64,000 nucleotides of DNA from an uncultured Flavobacteriales bacterium (lineage in GTDB: Bacteria; Bacteroidota; Bacteroidia; Flavobacteriales_D; Crocinitomicaceae): contig CAJXMN010000001.1 in assembly GCA_913056215.1 (NCBI GenBank), positions 25,522 through 89,521 on the forward strand, given 5' to 3'. The first letter of the stretch is position 1. Every line of letters begins with the position of its first letter. The position numbers and the translations under genes were made by a program. The notes under the pieces were generated by a model, which saw nothing but the letters and a program-made list of their open reading frames with translations, was not told the DNA's origin and searched no databases. Shown here piece after piece: positions 26,338 to 34,764 of the stretch.

Positions 26338-27549
26338 ATGAATTTATTTAGAGTCCCCATAACAAACCTACCCGACTTTTATGAACGGGCTAAATTTGCC
26401 TTAACCTGGCGCATTGCGGTGATGTTTTCTCTGGTTGTTTTCTTTCTGACATTGACCACCTTATTGACAAGTGATCGATTTTTTCCATATTACATGGCCG
26501 TCCTACTCTTCTCTATATTTGGGGTTATTGACCTTTATTGGTCGCGAACCTACAAGCGGGTTGCTAAAATCATGCTATCTGGAGCAACAGCAGTCATTAT
26601 AAGTGCGGTACTCATGATCCAGGATTCTATTCACATTATTGAGCCACTATGGATGACCGTTGTTATTCTCGCCGCCTTTTTTACATTAAACAAAAGATGG
26701 GGAACCTTTTTTCTGATCATCAACGTTGGTCTTTATGCTACCTACTTTTTATTGTTTATGAAGGATACCAACATAGAACGCTTTGAAGCTTCCTCACAGC
26801 ACGTAGTGATCATGGCTGTAGAGTTCAGTTTTGCCATGTTTCTAATTGGGTATATCATGTATCAATTTAATATTGTCAATAATTATGCGCGTATCCATAG
26901 TGATCGAGCGTTTACGCAATTGAAAAAAGAAAAAAACATTGTAGAACGTCAAAACAAGGAAAAGACAGTGCTGCTCCAGGAGATTCATCATCGTGTTAAG
27001 AATAATTTACAGGTTATTATCAGTTTGTTGCGTATACAGTCCAGCGAGCTAAAGTCTGACGAAGCCCATCAAAGTTTCAGCGATGCCATCAGCCGCATTT
27101 TAACGATGTCTTTGATTCATCAAAAAATGTATGAAAAAGAATCGCTGGCTAACATTGATGTTCAAGATTACCTCAATACGTTGATTGATGATCTTATCAG
27201 AACAAACGCCTATCAAAAGGATATTTCTTATGAAGTGCGCGCATCACTTGACAATGTTGGAGCAAAGAGCATCGTTCCATTAGGATTAATCATTAACGAA
27301 TTAGTCTCAAATTCTCTCAAGCATGCTTTTGAGGAAAGCGGTAACATTTCTATAAAGCTGAAAGCATCGAGTGAGAATCTCGCGACCATGATCTATAGCG
27401 ATGATGGACATTGGAAACCTCCGACATCGCCATCTTTTGGGCTACAACTGATTGATGTTTTCACTGAACAATTGGAGGGAACGGTAGCACGAAAAACGTG
27501 CGATTCAGGTACTTTTTATACCTTTGCGGCTCTCAATATTCAGGAATAA
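26338..27549 (+). CDS. Membrane sensor histidine kinase, HisKA_2 type
   Basis: The 403-residue protein has about five to six membrane helices (about residues 25-180), a short coiled coil and a HisKA_2 dimerisation domain with the phospho-acceptor region LLQEIHHRVKNNLQVI (His217 or His218). A HATPase domain follows (N-box NELVSNSLKHAFEE, then IYSDDG). This is the LytS/HWE-like branch that often signals to output proteins encoded elsewhere. No response regulator gene is adjacent. The ligand is unknown. The MATE exporter follows after 57 nt and may be cotranscribed. Confidence 0.88.
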   Translation: MNLFRVPITNLPDFYERAKFALTWRIAVMFSLVVFFLTLTTLLTSDRFFPYYMAVLLFSIFGVIDLYWSRTYKRVAKIMLSGATAVIISAVLMIQDSIHIIEPLWMTVVILAAFFTLNKRWGTFFLIINVGLYATYFLLFMKDTNIERFEASSQHVVIMAVEFSFAMFLIGYIMYQFNIVNNYARIHSDRAFTQLKKEKNIVERQNKEKTVLLQEIHHRVKNNLQVIISLLRIQSSELKSDEAHQSFSDAISRILTMSLIHQKMYEKESLANIDVQDYLNTLIDDLIRTNAYQKDISYEVRASLDNVGAKSIVPLGLIINELVSNSLKHAFEESGNISIKLKASSENLATMIYSDDGHWKPPTSPSFGLQLIDVFTEQLEGTVARKTCDSGTFYTFAALNIQE

Positions 27550-27606
27550 GTGTGGAAATGATTTAAATTCACAACAAATCTGGTCCATTAATGTTATTAA
27601 TTCACG

Positions 27607-29010
27607 ATGAAATCAACAGATAAATTTGGCAGTGAACCATTGGGAAAGCTATTGCGTGAGCAGGCATTCCCGGCCTCTGTGGGCATTCTTGTTATGTCTG
27701 TTTATGCAATCATTGACACTATATACGTCGGTCATTACGTCGGTGCAGAAGGAATAGGTGCTATCACAGTTGTATTACCCATCACCTTTTTGATATCGAG
27801 CATAGGAATGGCTATTGGTGTGGGTGGTTCCTCCGTTTTATCCCGTTCGCTGGGAGGGAAAAACAATGAAAAAGCATTGCACACATTTGGTAATCAGGTG
27901 TTAATGACGATTACCCTGGCCGTTTTTTTCGTACTAGTGGGATCATTTTTTACTGATGAAATCATCAACATATTTGGAGGAAAAGGAGGAGTTAAAGCTC
28001 CTGCAATTACTTACTTTAATATTGTACTGATCGGAGTTCCTTTTCTCGCTTGGGCCATGATGAGTAACAATGTCATACGTGCAGAAGGTTTCCCTCGCGT
28101 TGCGATGTATGCCATGATTGTTCCCGCCATTTCCAACTTAATTCTAGACCCTTTGTTTATGGTTGGTTTTAATATGGGTATTGAAGGAGCTGCATGGGCT
28201 ACAACGATTTCGTACGCGGCGAGTGCTGCCTTTACATTGGTACATTTTCTTAGGGGTAAATCAGAATTAAAACTCGATATTCAATATTTTCGTCCTGATG
28301 GTAAAATCATAAAAGAAATCAGTTCACTAGGAGCTGTTACACTTGCACGTCAAGGGGTGATTAGTATCTTAGCCCTCGTACTCAACAACTCGCTTTTCTA
28401 CTATGGCGGCGAACGCGGATTATCCGTGTATGGCATCGTAAACAGAATTTTAATGTTCGCCAATTTCCCCGTACTTGGAATCACGCAAGGGTTTGTTCCT
28501 ATTGTAGGTTATAACTTCGGTGCGCGATTAAAAGAACGGGTTCAGTCGATTGTACGCCTTTCAATTGGATGGGCTTCCGCCATCTCTGTATTAATCTTTA
28601 TCCTTTTAATGGTATTTGCCAAAGACATTGCCAGTCTTTTTACGAATAACACAGCACTCATCGAAGATACTACGCCCGTCATACGCACCGTCTTTCTGGC
28701 AACGCCGCTCCTGGCGGTTAGCTTAATAATTAGTGCTTATTTTCAGGCCATTGGGAAAGCTCTTCCCGCATTATTTCTGGCTTTGACCAAGCAAGGATTT
28801 TTCCTGATTCCTTTAGTGCTATTGCTACCATTTGCGTACGGTCTTGATGGAATATGGATGTCTTTTCCCATTGCTGATATCGGTGCTGCTCTCGTGAGCT
28901 TTATTTACTACAAGGTATCTCCTACGCGTTATCCAGACGGAGAACTTAGCGAAAACCCAGATGTTTTCAAACGCTATCAAAGCAAACCAGCTAAAGAAAT
29001 CCAAAAATAA
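27607..29010 (+). CDS. MATE family efflux transporter
   Basis: The 467-residue protein has twelve predicted membrane helices and two homologous halves, the MatE layout. Typical segments are GIGAITVVLPITFLISSIGM in the first half and GITQGFVPIVGYNFGAR in the second. Such transporters expel cationic or aromatic compounds using Na+ or H+ gradients across the inner membrane. The substrate is not readable from sequence. The thioesterase gene starts one base after its stop, so the two are cotranscribed. Confidence 0.92.
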   Translation: MKSTDKFGSEPLGKLLREQAFPASVGILVMSVYAIIDTIYVGHYVGAEGIGAITVVLPITFLISSIGMAIGVGGSSVLSRSLGGKNNEKALHTFGNQVLMTITLAVFFVLVGSFFTDEIINIFGGKGGVKAPAITYFNIVLIGVPFLAWAMMSNNVIRAEGFPRVAMYAMIVPAISNLILDPLFMVGFNMGIEGAAWATTISYAASAAFTLVHFLRGKSELKLDIQYFRPDGKIIKEISSLGAVTLARQGVISILALVLNNSLFYYGGERGLSVYGIVNRILMFANFPVLGITQGFVPIVGYNFGARLKERVQSIVRLSIGWASAISVLIFILLMVFAKDIASLFTNNTALIEDTTPVIRTVFLATPLLAVSLIISAYFQAIGKALPALFLALTKQGFFLIPLVLLLPFAYGLDGIWMSFPIADIGAALVSFIYYKVSPTRYPDGELSENPDVFKRYQSKPAKEIQK

Positions 29011-29011
29011 C

Positions 29012-29401
29012 ATGGAAAAAGCTATTTCAAAACGAATAAAGGCCGCCGAAACACGTATTTTTAAAGCGGTTTTCCCTAACACGACTAACCATTACGACAC
29101 CCTCTTCGGAGGAACGGCATTACAACTCATGGATGAGGTTTCATTCATCTGTGCAACGCGATTCAGCCGGCAAAAAGTTGTTACTGTCAGTTCTGACAGG
29201 GTTGATTTCAGCAAACCTATTCCCAGTGGTACATTAGTGGAACTCGTGGCAAATGTTGAGAAAGTGGGACAATCAAGTATCGTAGTTGGCGTCGATATTT
29301 TTGTAGAGGAGATGTATTCTGAAAAACGAGAACGCGCCGTACACGGAACATTTACAATGGTTGCCGTCGATGATCATAAAAAACCAGTGAGTGTCGTTTG
29401 A
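29012..29401 (+). CDS. Acyl-CoA thioesterase, hotdog fold (YciA-like)
   Basis: I start at the ATG at 29012, one base after the MATE stop; the frame extends upstream inside the MATE gene. The 129-residue protein has the hotdog signature NHYDTLFGGTALQLMDEVSF followed by VVTVSSDRVDFSKPIPSGTL. Asp and Gly positions match YciA/BFIT-like thioesterases. It hydrolyses acyl-CoA in the cytoplasm; chain-length preference is unknown. The following 143 nt hold only a weak stem (CTCAAT/ATTGAG, about 29471-29491). Confidence 0.9.
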   Translation: MEKAISKRIKAAETRIFKAVFPNTTNHYDTLFGGTALQLMDEVSFICATRFSRQKVVTVSSDRVDFSKPIPSGTLVELVANVEKVGQSSIVVGVDIFVEEMYSEKRERAVHGTFTMVAVDDHKKPVSVV

Positions 29402-29544
29402 TGGCCTTGAAACTGTTAAAACCAGTATATAGCAAGGATCATACAACTATCTAAGATCTTCCGAAGCTACTCAATCCCCTTAAAATTGAGAAAAGACCTT
29501 CGCTACAGAGCACTAGCTACTTACACGACATTTATGTATCCAAG

Positions 29545-30009
29545 CTAAAATTCGTCTTCATTGATGGTGAAGTTATCTAAATTGCCATAGTCATTTTCGT
29601 CGTTGTAATTGTTGCGACTGTCCGATTGTTGTCCACCCTCTTCCTTTTTATTCGACGAACTGTTCTTATGACTTGGACGAAGAATGTTCGTACGCGAGAT
29701 ATTCAACCGAATTTCAGTCTTGATTGAACCATCATCCTGTGGAAACGCTTTAGCGTAAGGTGTTCCTGTGAGCTCAACCAGCGTTCCGCTCTTTAAGAAA
29801 TCCAGAATACGCATATTTGCTCCCTCTTTTTTCCATATAGTACAGTTAACCCAAGTCGTTTTTGTTCGAGATTCCCCCGTCCGTTTATCCTTCCAATTCT
29901 TATTGTGGGCCACGGGGAAGTTTATAGCTACAACCCCTCGATCCATTGTTTTAACTGAAGCATCTTTTCCTATATTTCCTATCAATCTTGTTTCGAATAC
30001 CGTCGCCAT
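29545..30009 (-). CDS. ssb: Single-stranded DNA-binding protein
   Basis: The 154-residue protein has an N-terminal OB-fold (ETRLIGNIGKDASVKTMDRG, TTWVNCTIWKKEG) of about 110 residues, a polar linker rich in Asn and Ser, and an acidic tip ending NEDEF. That tip is close to the DDIPF-like tail through which SSB binds its partners. It coats single-stranded DNA in replication and repair. It appears monocistronic. It could be a second SSB copy if another exists elsewhere. Confidence 0.92.
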   Translation of the reverse strand: MATVFETRLIGNIGKDASVKTMDRGVVAINFPVAHNKNWKDKRTGESRTKTTWVNCTIWKKEGANMRILDFLKSGTLVELTGTPYAKAFPQDDGSIKTEIRLNISRTNILRPSHKNSSSNKKEEGGQQSDSRNNYNDENDYGNLDNFTINEDEF

Positions 30010-30078
30010 AATTTGAAGTTGTTTCCCTTTGTTTGTATGATTGAACGAATATAGTCATTCATTTATAGAGCGCAAACT

Positions 30079-31629
30079 CTACGGCGATTTGCGCTGATTT
30101 TCGTTGTATTGAAACAGCAGACGAACGATGGCCAGAAAGAAAGCAATGAATGTGACCCCTTGTTGGGTTTCTATCGTATCCTCAGACACAAAAGTGCCCA
30201 AGGCAATTAAACTAAAACTCAACGCTAAAAATTCGGAGTACTGAATACTTTTCGCTATTAACCACAACCAAAGCCAAGAGAAAATGAACAGTCCTGAGAG
30301 ACCAAATGTGATCCAGAAGGTCAGCAATTGATTGTGTGTCCTGTTCCAGTTTTTTTGGGATAATTGGGTGTTAAAACGCTCGTAATAGTCGTCAAATGAA
30401 TCTTGGACGTCACCTGTTCCCACACCTATTAACCAGTGATCCTTAGCAATTTTCCAGCCGATGCGCAAGTGTTCCAACCGCTGTAAAAAGCTATTTCCGT
30501 TGGGATTGCCATCGACGGTATACTGTTGATATTCATTTTTAAAATTTTCCATACGTGCCAGCGGAGAACCTGATAATTGTCTGATATTGGTAAACCCTTT
30601 CTCGACATTTCGTATATCTTGATCCGTCATTTTGCTGAACCCTGCACTGTCTTTATTTAAACCTTTAGATGCCATGTACCTAAATAGGGTATGCTTGATT
30701 TTGTGACCGTTGTCATTGATCCCATGGTATGGATAAGTTGAATTTCTGTTCCATGCCGGACGCAATTCTTTCTCTGATATCATGGATAAAACATGATGTC
30801 CGTTTTCATACCATTGATGTGTGCTATCGTGGCGGTATGGGTTTCCATTTATCGTTAAAGAAGGTAAGGTCTCAAAGTTGACTGAGGGGGTCGTTTTGAG
30901 GTAACGAAACCCTTGGTATCCGATTACGCCAATAGAGAGCAAGAGAACACTTATGAGAGAGTATTTAAGTAGTCGACTTTTCCACTGAAAAATGAAGTGA
31001 AAAATAAGGCTGAAAATAACTATTAGAAGAGCTAAGTAACCAGCAAAAACTTGACTAACGTATACGTAATAAATAAACCACAAGGCCAGTGGCGCTGCTA
31101 TGAAAATCAACTTTTTATAGTAAAAGGTGAGTTGGACACAACATGAAATACCAATTGCTACCAGAACAGTATATCGAATATGTGACCCAAAAAGTGAAAG
31201 CGAACGAAAGTCTGCGGCATTGGTTTGCATCGACCAATTAATAAGACTGGTGATCAGAAGTGCTACAAGAAAAGCGCCTATGACAGCATGTAGCGATTTT
31301 CGTGAAATAGGAAAAGCGATAATTGAAACAGGGATTACAAAAAGTGGGAGCTTTCCGTTAATATCGTGAAATGCATAACTGAAATTTTCAGTGTAGAGCA
31401 ACCCGATCAAATGCATCAAGAGCAGCGCCGTAACAAGCCAAAAAAGACGACTTTCTTTCCATCGACTCCAGTAGGTGCTAAAGCGAGCGTCTAATACCAA
31501 ATTGCTGGCTAGCCAAATCGTACCAATTGACATAACAACTTTATTGAGCGGTAAGCCCACCGCCACAATGAGCAACCCTAATGCCTGAAGGTATTGATGA
31601 ACTTTAAAACCGAACAGTCGATCGAGCAT
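30079..31629 (-). CDS. O-antigen ligase/Wzy-like membrane protein
   Basis: The 516-residue protein has about ten to twelve membrane helices and one long periplasmic loop (about residues 245-410). Next comes the Wzy_C hallmark NRTHNQLLTFWITFGLSGLF, where ligases keep a catalytic His. The family attaches or polymerises sugar chains at the outer face of the inner membrane. No other polysaccharide genes are nearby, so the substrate is open. It starts 7 nt after the S41 protease stop. Confidence 0.82.
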   Translation of the reverse strand: MLDRLFGFKVHQYLQALGLLIVAVGLPLNKVVMSIGTIWLASNLVLDARFSTYWSRWKESRLFWLVTALLLMHLIGLLYTENFSYAFHDINGKLPLFVIPVSIIAFPISRKSLHAVIGAFLVALLITSLINWSMQTNAADFRSLSLFGSHIRYTVLVAIGISCCVQLTFYYKKLIFIAAPLALWFIYYVYVSQVFAGYLALLIVIFSLIFHFIFQWKSRLLKYSLISVLLLSIGVIGYQGFRYLKTTPSVNFETLPSLTINGNPYRHDSTHQWYENGHHVLSMISEKELRPAWNRNSTYPYHGINDNGHKIKHTLFRYMASKGLNKDSAGFSKMTDQDIRNVEKGFTNIRQLSGSPLARMENFKNEYQQYTVDGNPNGNSFLQRLEHLRIGWKIAKDHWLIGVGTGDVQDSFDDYYERFNTQLSQKNWNRTHNQLLTFWITFGLSGLFIFSWLWLWLIAKSIQYSEFLALSFSLIALGTFVSEDTIETQQGVTFIAFFLAIVRLLFQYNENQRKSP

Positions 31630-31636
31630 AAATTGA

Positions 31637-33283
31637 TTATTCGTCAGGCGATAAAATGTTCTTATAATCTTGCAGCTCTTCTAACAGATCAATAGCCCGT
31701 TGTAAATCTTTATCATCTTTAAAACTATCCACCACTTTTCCTTCTTGATAATAATATCGACCAACGATTTCATTGCGCAACAACCTTTTGATTTCTGACT
31801 CGAAGAGTTCGTAATCTTCCGATTTTGAAGATGCCACTTTCTCGAAAAGCGCCTCATACTCATCAATAATCTTCTGATCGTAACCTTCTCTCTTCGCGGT
31901 CGCCATCGTCTTTTCCAGTTGACGTTGTGTAGCCGTAGCATAATTCAATTCACGATTCATTATTGTGTCCTCCAACGCCTTCAGCAATTGATCTGAAACC
32001 TCATATGATTGTGGAGAAGCGATTTCTTCATTGCGCTGGGCAAATACCGTAGCAAAATCAAAGAGAACATCTTCCTGTAATAAAGTTTTAATGAACCGTG
32101 GCATTTTTTCTCCTTCAATGATAATATCTGGTTCAATACCTCTTCCATCAATGACTTCTCTACCATTTTTTGTTTTAAAAACCCGTATAAGTGAATCTGG
32201 TACTTCATTCACTTCTCCATCGTTTTTATGGTAGTAATCGAGTTTTTGAACACAGCGCCCGGAAGGAGTATAGTATTTTGCAACAGTTAGTTTCATTTTC
32301 GCGCCGTATTTTAAGTCAACGGTCCGCTGGACCAATCCTTTTCCAAATGTCGTTTTTCCGATGACTACAGCACGGTCAAGATCCTGAAGAGCACCAGCAA
32401 CGATTTCAGAGGCTGACGCCGAGGTTTCGTTAACCAAAACTACAACAGGAATGTCGAGATCGAGTGGTTCCTGCTTTGTTGTGTATGATCTATTTTCATC
32501 GAGGATGCGTCCTTTCGTGGTTACAATTTCGGTACCCTTTGGAACAAAGAAGTTCACGATGTTTACAGCTTCCAATAATAAACCACCACCGTTTCCTCTC
32601 AAATCAAGGATAAACTTCTCCATATTTTTGCTTTTTAACGCTGCAAAAGCTTTACCCGCCTCGCGTGAAGCCGTTTTTGTAAAGGAGTTCAATTTAACAT
32701 ATCCGATATTATTATCCAATAAACCTTGATAAGGAATATCCGGTAGTTTTATTTCTGCGCGGGTAACTAGAGCAGTGTCTTTACCTTTGTAAGGTCTGTC
32801 ATATACTACTGCTATAGTCGAGCCTTTAGCCCCTTTCAGTGCTTGAGAAACTTGTTCTGTAGATTGATCCTTTACAGATCTGCCATCAATACTAATAATA
32901 CGGTCACCTGATTTTAAACCAGCTTTGTCCGCAGGCATATTTTCGTAGGGTTCTGCAATAATAACATCGTTGTCTTGCTGACGAATCGAAGCACCGATAC
33001 CACCGTATTGACCGGTTGTCATCATGCGATAATCCTCAATGTTTGATTCATGATAGTAAACGGTGTAAGGGTCAAGCTCTCTGAGCATCGCATCAATTCC
33101 TGCTTTTGAAATAGCACCCGTTTGTGGTTCGTCCACATAATACTTCTCCAAATTCATAAAAATATGATCCAAAATTTCCAGATTTTTAATCACCTCGAAG
33201 CCATTACTTTGAGTAAAAGCAAAGAAGGGAAGTTGGAACAGCAGAATTATGTAAAAAGCATGTTTTTTAATCATTTTATCCAT
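31637..33283 (-). CDS. S41 family C-terminal processing peptidase
   Basis: The 548-residue protein has a signal peptide or membrane anchor (about 1-24), a PDZ domain (about 85-165: YGGIGASIRQQ to DRIISIDGRSV) and an S41 tail-specific protease domain. The likely Ser is in ETSASASEIVAGAL and the likely Lys in TTFGKGLVQ. Such proteases cut periplasmic proteins near the C terminus. An alternative start is the Met at residue 4. It begins 35 nt after the rnpA stop, a pairing I recall from Bacteroidota. Confidence 0.93.
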   Translation of the reverse strand: MDKMIKKHAFYIILLFQLPFFAFTQSNGFEVIKNLEILDHIFMNLEKYYVDEPQTGAISKAGIDAMLRELDPYTVYYHESNIEDYRMMTTGQYGGIGASIRQQDNDVIIAEPYENMPADKAGLKSGDRIISIDGRSVKDQSTEQVSQALKGAKGSTIAVVYDRPYKGKDTALVTRAEIKLPDIPYQGLLDNNIGYVKLNSFTKTASREAGKAFAALKSKNMEKFILDLRGNGGGLLLEAVNIVNFFVPKGTEIVTTKGRILDENRSYTTKQEPLDLDIPVVVLVNETSASASEIVAGALQDLDRAVVIGKTTFGKGLVQRTVDLKYGAKMKLTVAKYYTPSGRCVQKLDYYHKNDGEVNEVPDSLIRVFKTKNGREVIDGRGIEPDIIIEGEKMPRFIKTLLQEDVLFDFATVFAQRNEEIASPQSYEVSDQLLKALEDTIMNRELNYATATQRQLEKTMATAKREGYDQKIIDEYEALFEKVASSKSEDYELFESEIKRLLRNEIVGRYYYQEGKVVDSFKDDKDLQRAIDLLEELQDYKNILSPDE

Positions 33284-33318
33284 TTGAGTTGCTCTAAATT
33301 AACGAAAAAAGTATCGCT

Positions 33319-33702
33319 TTATTGATTTGAACGTTTGATTATTTCATGGAATATGTGTTCGATACAACTTTCAATTTTCGATTGCGCTACCTCTTCTTTT
33401 GATTGATAGATAATGGCAATGGCAATTTGTTTTTGTTGTTGTGGAATATTCTCCTCAATGATGTGTTTCTTTTTTCTCACACTTTCACGAATGAGACGCT
33501 TCAATCGATTGCGTTTTGGTGCTGTCTTATGAATGCGTTTGGGAACAGATATAACGACCTGAAACGATTTGACAGTCGATAATGGGACCGTCTCATAGCG
33601 CGCAGCAAGCGGGTATTTCTTTAACCGCTGCCCCTGATTAAAGAGCACGTCTATGGCTTTTTTACTACAGAGGCGATAAGCCTTACCAAAGCGTTGATCC
33701 AT
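33319..33702 (-). CDS. rnpA: Ribonuclease P protein component
   Basis: The 127-residue protein has the RnpA core: an N-terminal hydrophobic strand region and the RNA-binding helix KRNRLKRLIRESVRKKK at about residues 62-78, close to the consensus RNRxKRxxRE. It binds the RNase P RNA for tRNA 5' maturation. rpmH, the usual upstream partner in many bacteria, is absent here. Transcription probably starts almost at the ATG: TAACTTTG lies 4 nt upstream. Confidence 0.93.
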   Translation of the reverse strand: MDQRFGKAYRLCSKKAIDVLFNQGQRLKKYPLAARYETVPLSTVKSFQVVISVPKRIHKTAPKRNRLKRLIRESVRKKKHIIEENIPQQQKQIAIAIIYQSKEEVAQSKIESCIEHIFHEIIKRSNQ

Positions 33703-33706
33703 GCTA

Positions 33707-33714
33707 CAAAGTTA
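33707..33714 (-). promoter_or_regulatory. -7 box TAACTTTG of rnpA, 4 nt before the ATG
   Basis: TAACTTTG matches TAnnTTTG, and only TAGC separates it from the rnpA ATG. No TTG occurs at the standard 20-nt distance (nearest at 15), so the -33 half is weak. The location matches that in front of ygiQ, the DUF983 gene, cvpA and the ABC exporter. Confidence 0.5.
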
Positions 33715-33759
33715 ATACAATTCAGCCATCAATGAATGAATTATATAAAGGTTTAAAGT

Positions 33760-33775
33760 TTGGCACAGTTCATGA
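33760..33775 (+). promoter_or_regulatory. Possible sigma-54-like promoter TTGGCAC-N5-ATGA
   Basis: TTGGCAC is a perfect -24 half of the RpoN consensus. The -12 half should read TTGC after a fixed distance; here it is ATGA, keeping only T-G in register. A start site about 12 nt further would leave a short leader to the ATG at 33802. The match is partial and the assignment tentative. Confidence 0.35.
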
Positions 33776-33801
33776 ATCAGTAAATAGAAAAAATAAAGGT
33801 T

Positions 33802-33906
33802 ATGAAAAAGAGAGAACGACAACTAGCAAAAAAAATTATGATGAGTTCAAACCTCGAAGCGTACATTCGCTTTTTAAATGAAGTGGCTCAGCAAAAAATA
33901 GCCTAA
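33802..33906 (+). CDS. Small basic 34-aa ORF
   Basis: ATG after AAATAAAGGTT opens 34 codons: a basic start (MKKRERQLAKK) followed by an amphipathic helix with Leu, Ile, Phe and Val spaced regularly. The whole peptide could form one helix, suited to binding RNA, a ribosome or a membrane surface. It stands alone on the plus strand between rnpA and thioredoxin genes on the minus strand, with a sigma-54-like motif ahead. It is too short for composition to prove coding, so it may be spurious. Confidence 0.4.
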   Translation: MKKRERQLAKKIMMSSNLEAYIRFLNEVAQQKIA

Positions 33907-33920
33907 CTTTAACCGTTGAG

Positions 33921-34223
33921 CTATGCAGAAAGGAGTGGATCAATTTGTTTCATAAAATCAGCACGAGAGTGTACTCCAGAAGAGCGCCAGACTACTTCCC
34001 CTTTTTGGAATAATAGAAAAGTCGGTACTCCACGCACTTTATATTTTTGTGCGGCCTGTTGATTTTTGTCAACGTCAACTTTTAGTATGCGTAATTGATC
34101 TCCGTAATAATTTTTGATTTCGTCAATGATCGGAGCAACAGTCTGACAAGGACCGCACCACGTTGCGTGAAAATCGACGAGTACGGGAACTTCACTCTGA
34201 ATGATCGACTGAAATGAACTCAT
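33921..34223 (-). CDS. Thioredoxin family protein
   Basis: The 100-residue protein is a full thioredoxin fold without signal peptide. The active site WCGPC is at residues 22-26, and the cis-Pro loop is GVPTFLLF near 70. It reduces disulfides in the cytoplasm. Its ATG overlaps the DUF983 stop by 4 nt, so both come from one message. The partner reductase is not in the window. Confidence 0.93.
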   Translation of the reverse strand: MSSFQSIIQSEVPVLVDFHATWCGPCQTVAPIIDEIKNYYGDQLRILKVDVDKNQQAAQKYKVRGVPTFLLFQKGEVVWRSSGVHSRADFMKQIDPLLSA

Positions 34224-34636
34224 GATGATTGTTTTTCTTGTTCTTGTTGGTGTCGTTCGATGGCTTTCGGGTCATAGCTATGAAATAAGTTGATCCAAAC
34301 CATTCTGCCCCCGCGGAAAGTGATTGGCGCCATAACGATTAATACCACTAAAATATTAATGATATACACCCAATAAGGTGTTGGAGGATAGATGAGGTAG
34401 GTAAGTATAAAAGTAGCAACCGAAAGCGCGACTGTTAAAGCATATGCAACATACATAGCTCCATAAAAAAAGCCTGTTTCAATCTCATATTTGTGACCAC
34501 ACTCGCTGCAGCGCTCCTCCATTTTATCAAATTTCCCAGGATGAAAAACCTGGTTATAAGTGAATACTTTTCCTTCATGGCAAACGGGGCAGCGTCCCTT
34601 AAGAATACTGTATAATCGATTTTCTTTCCAACCCAT
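34220..34636 (-). CDS. DUF983 family membrane protein with two CxxC zinc-finger motifs
   Basis: The 138-residue protein starts with a zinc-ribbon-like domain (CPVC at 15-18, CSEC at about 38-41), followed by GFFYGAMYVAY and two membrane helices. The layout is DUF983; some relatives accompany cytochrome oxidase genes, but none are here. It precedes thioredoxin with overlap. The mRNA probably starts at the ATG because TATCTTTG lies 4 nt upstream. Confidence 0.85.
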   Translation of the reverse strand: MGWKENRLYSILKGRCPVCHEGKVFTYNQVFHPGKFDKMEERCSECGHKYEIETGFFYGAMYVAYALTVALSVATFILTYLIYPPTPYWVYIINILVVLIVMAPITFRGGRMVWINLFHSYDPKAIERHQQEQEKQSS

Positions 34637-34640
34637 ATCA

Positions 34641-34648
34641 CAAAGATA
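34641..34648 (-). promoter_or_regulatory. -7 box TATCTTTG of the DUF983-trx unit, 4 nt before the ATG
   Basis: TATCTTTG is an exact TAnnTTTG match and TGAT alone separates it from the ATG. I find no TTG at the usual spacing (nearest 7 nt), so the promoter may need an activator or be weak. Confidence 0.5.
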
Positions 34649-34764
34649 ATAAGTTCAACTTAGCTATGTGGTGATAAAAGTCACATTTTACGTGCTTTTT
34701 GGATATTTAATCCGCAGTACAGTTTTTCTTTTCAAAATATTAATCGAAATTTGCATCATAGCTT

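Noticed and set aside
28961-29011. Thioesterase start inside the MATE gene
   Set aside because: The ATG at 29012 follows the MATE stop by one base and fits the family N terminus.
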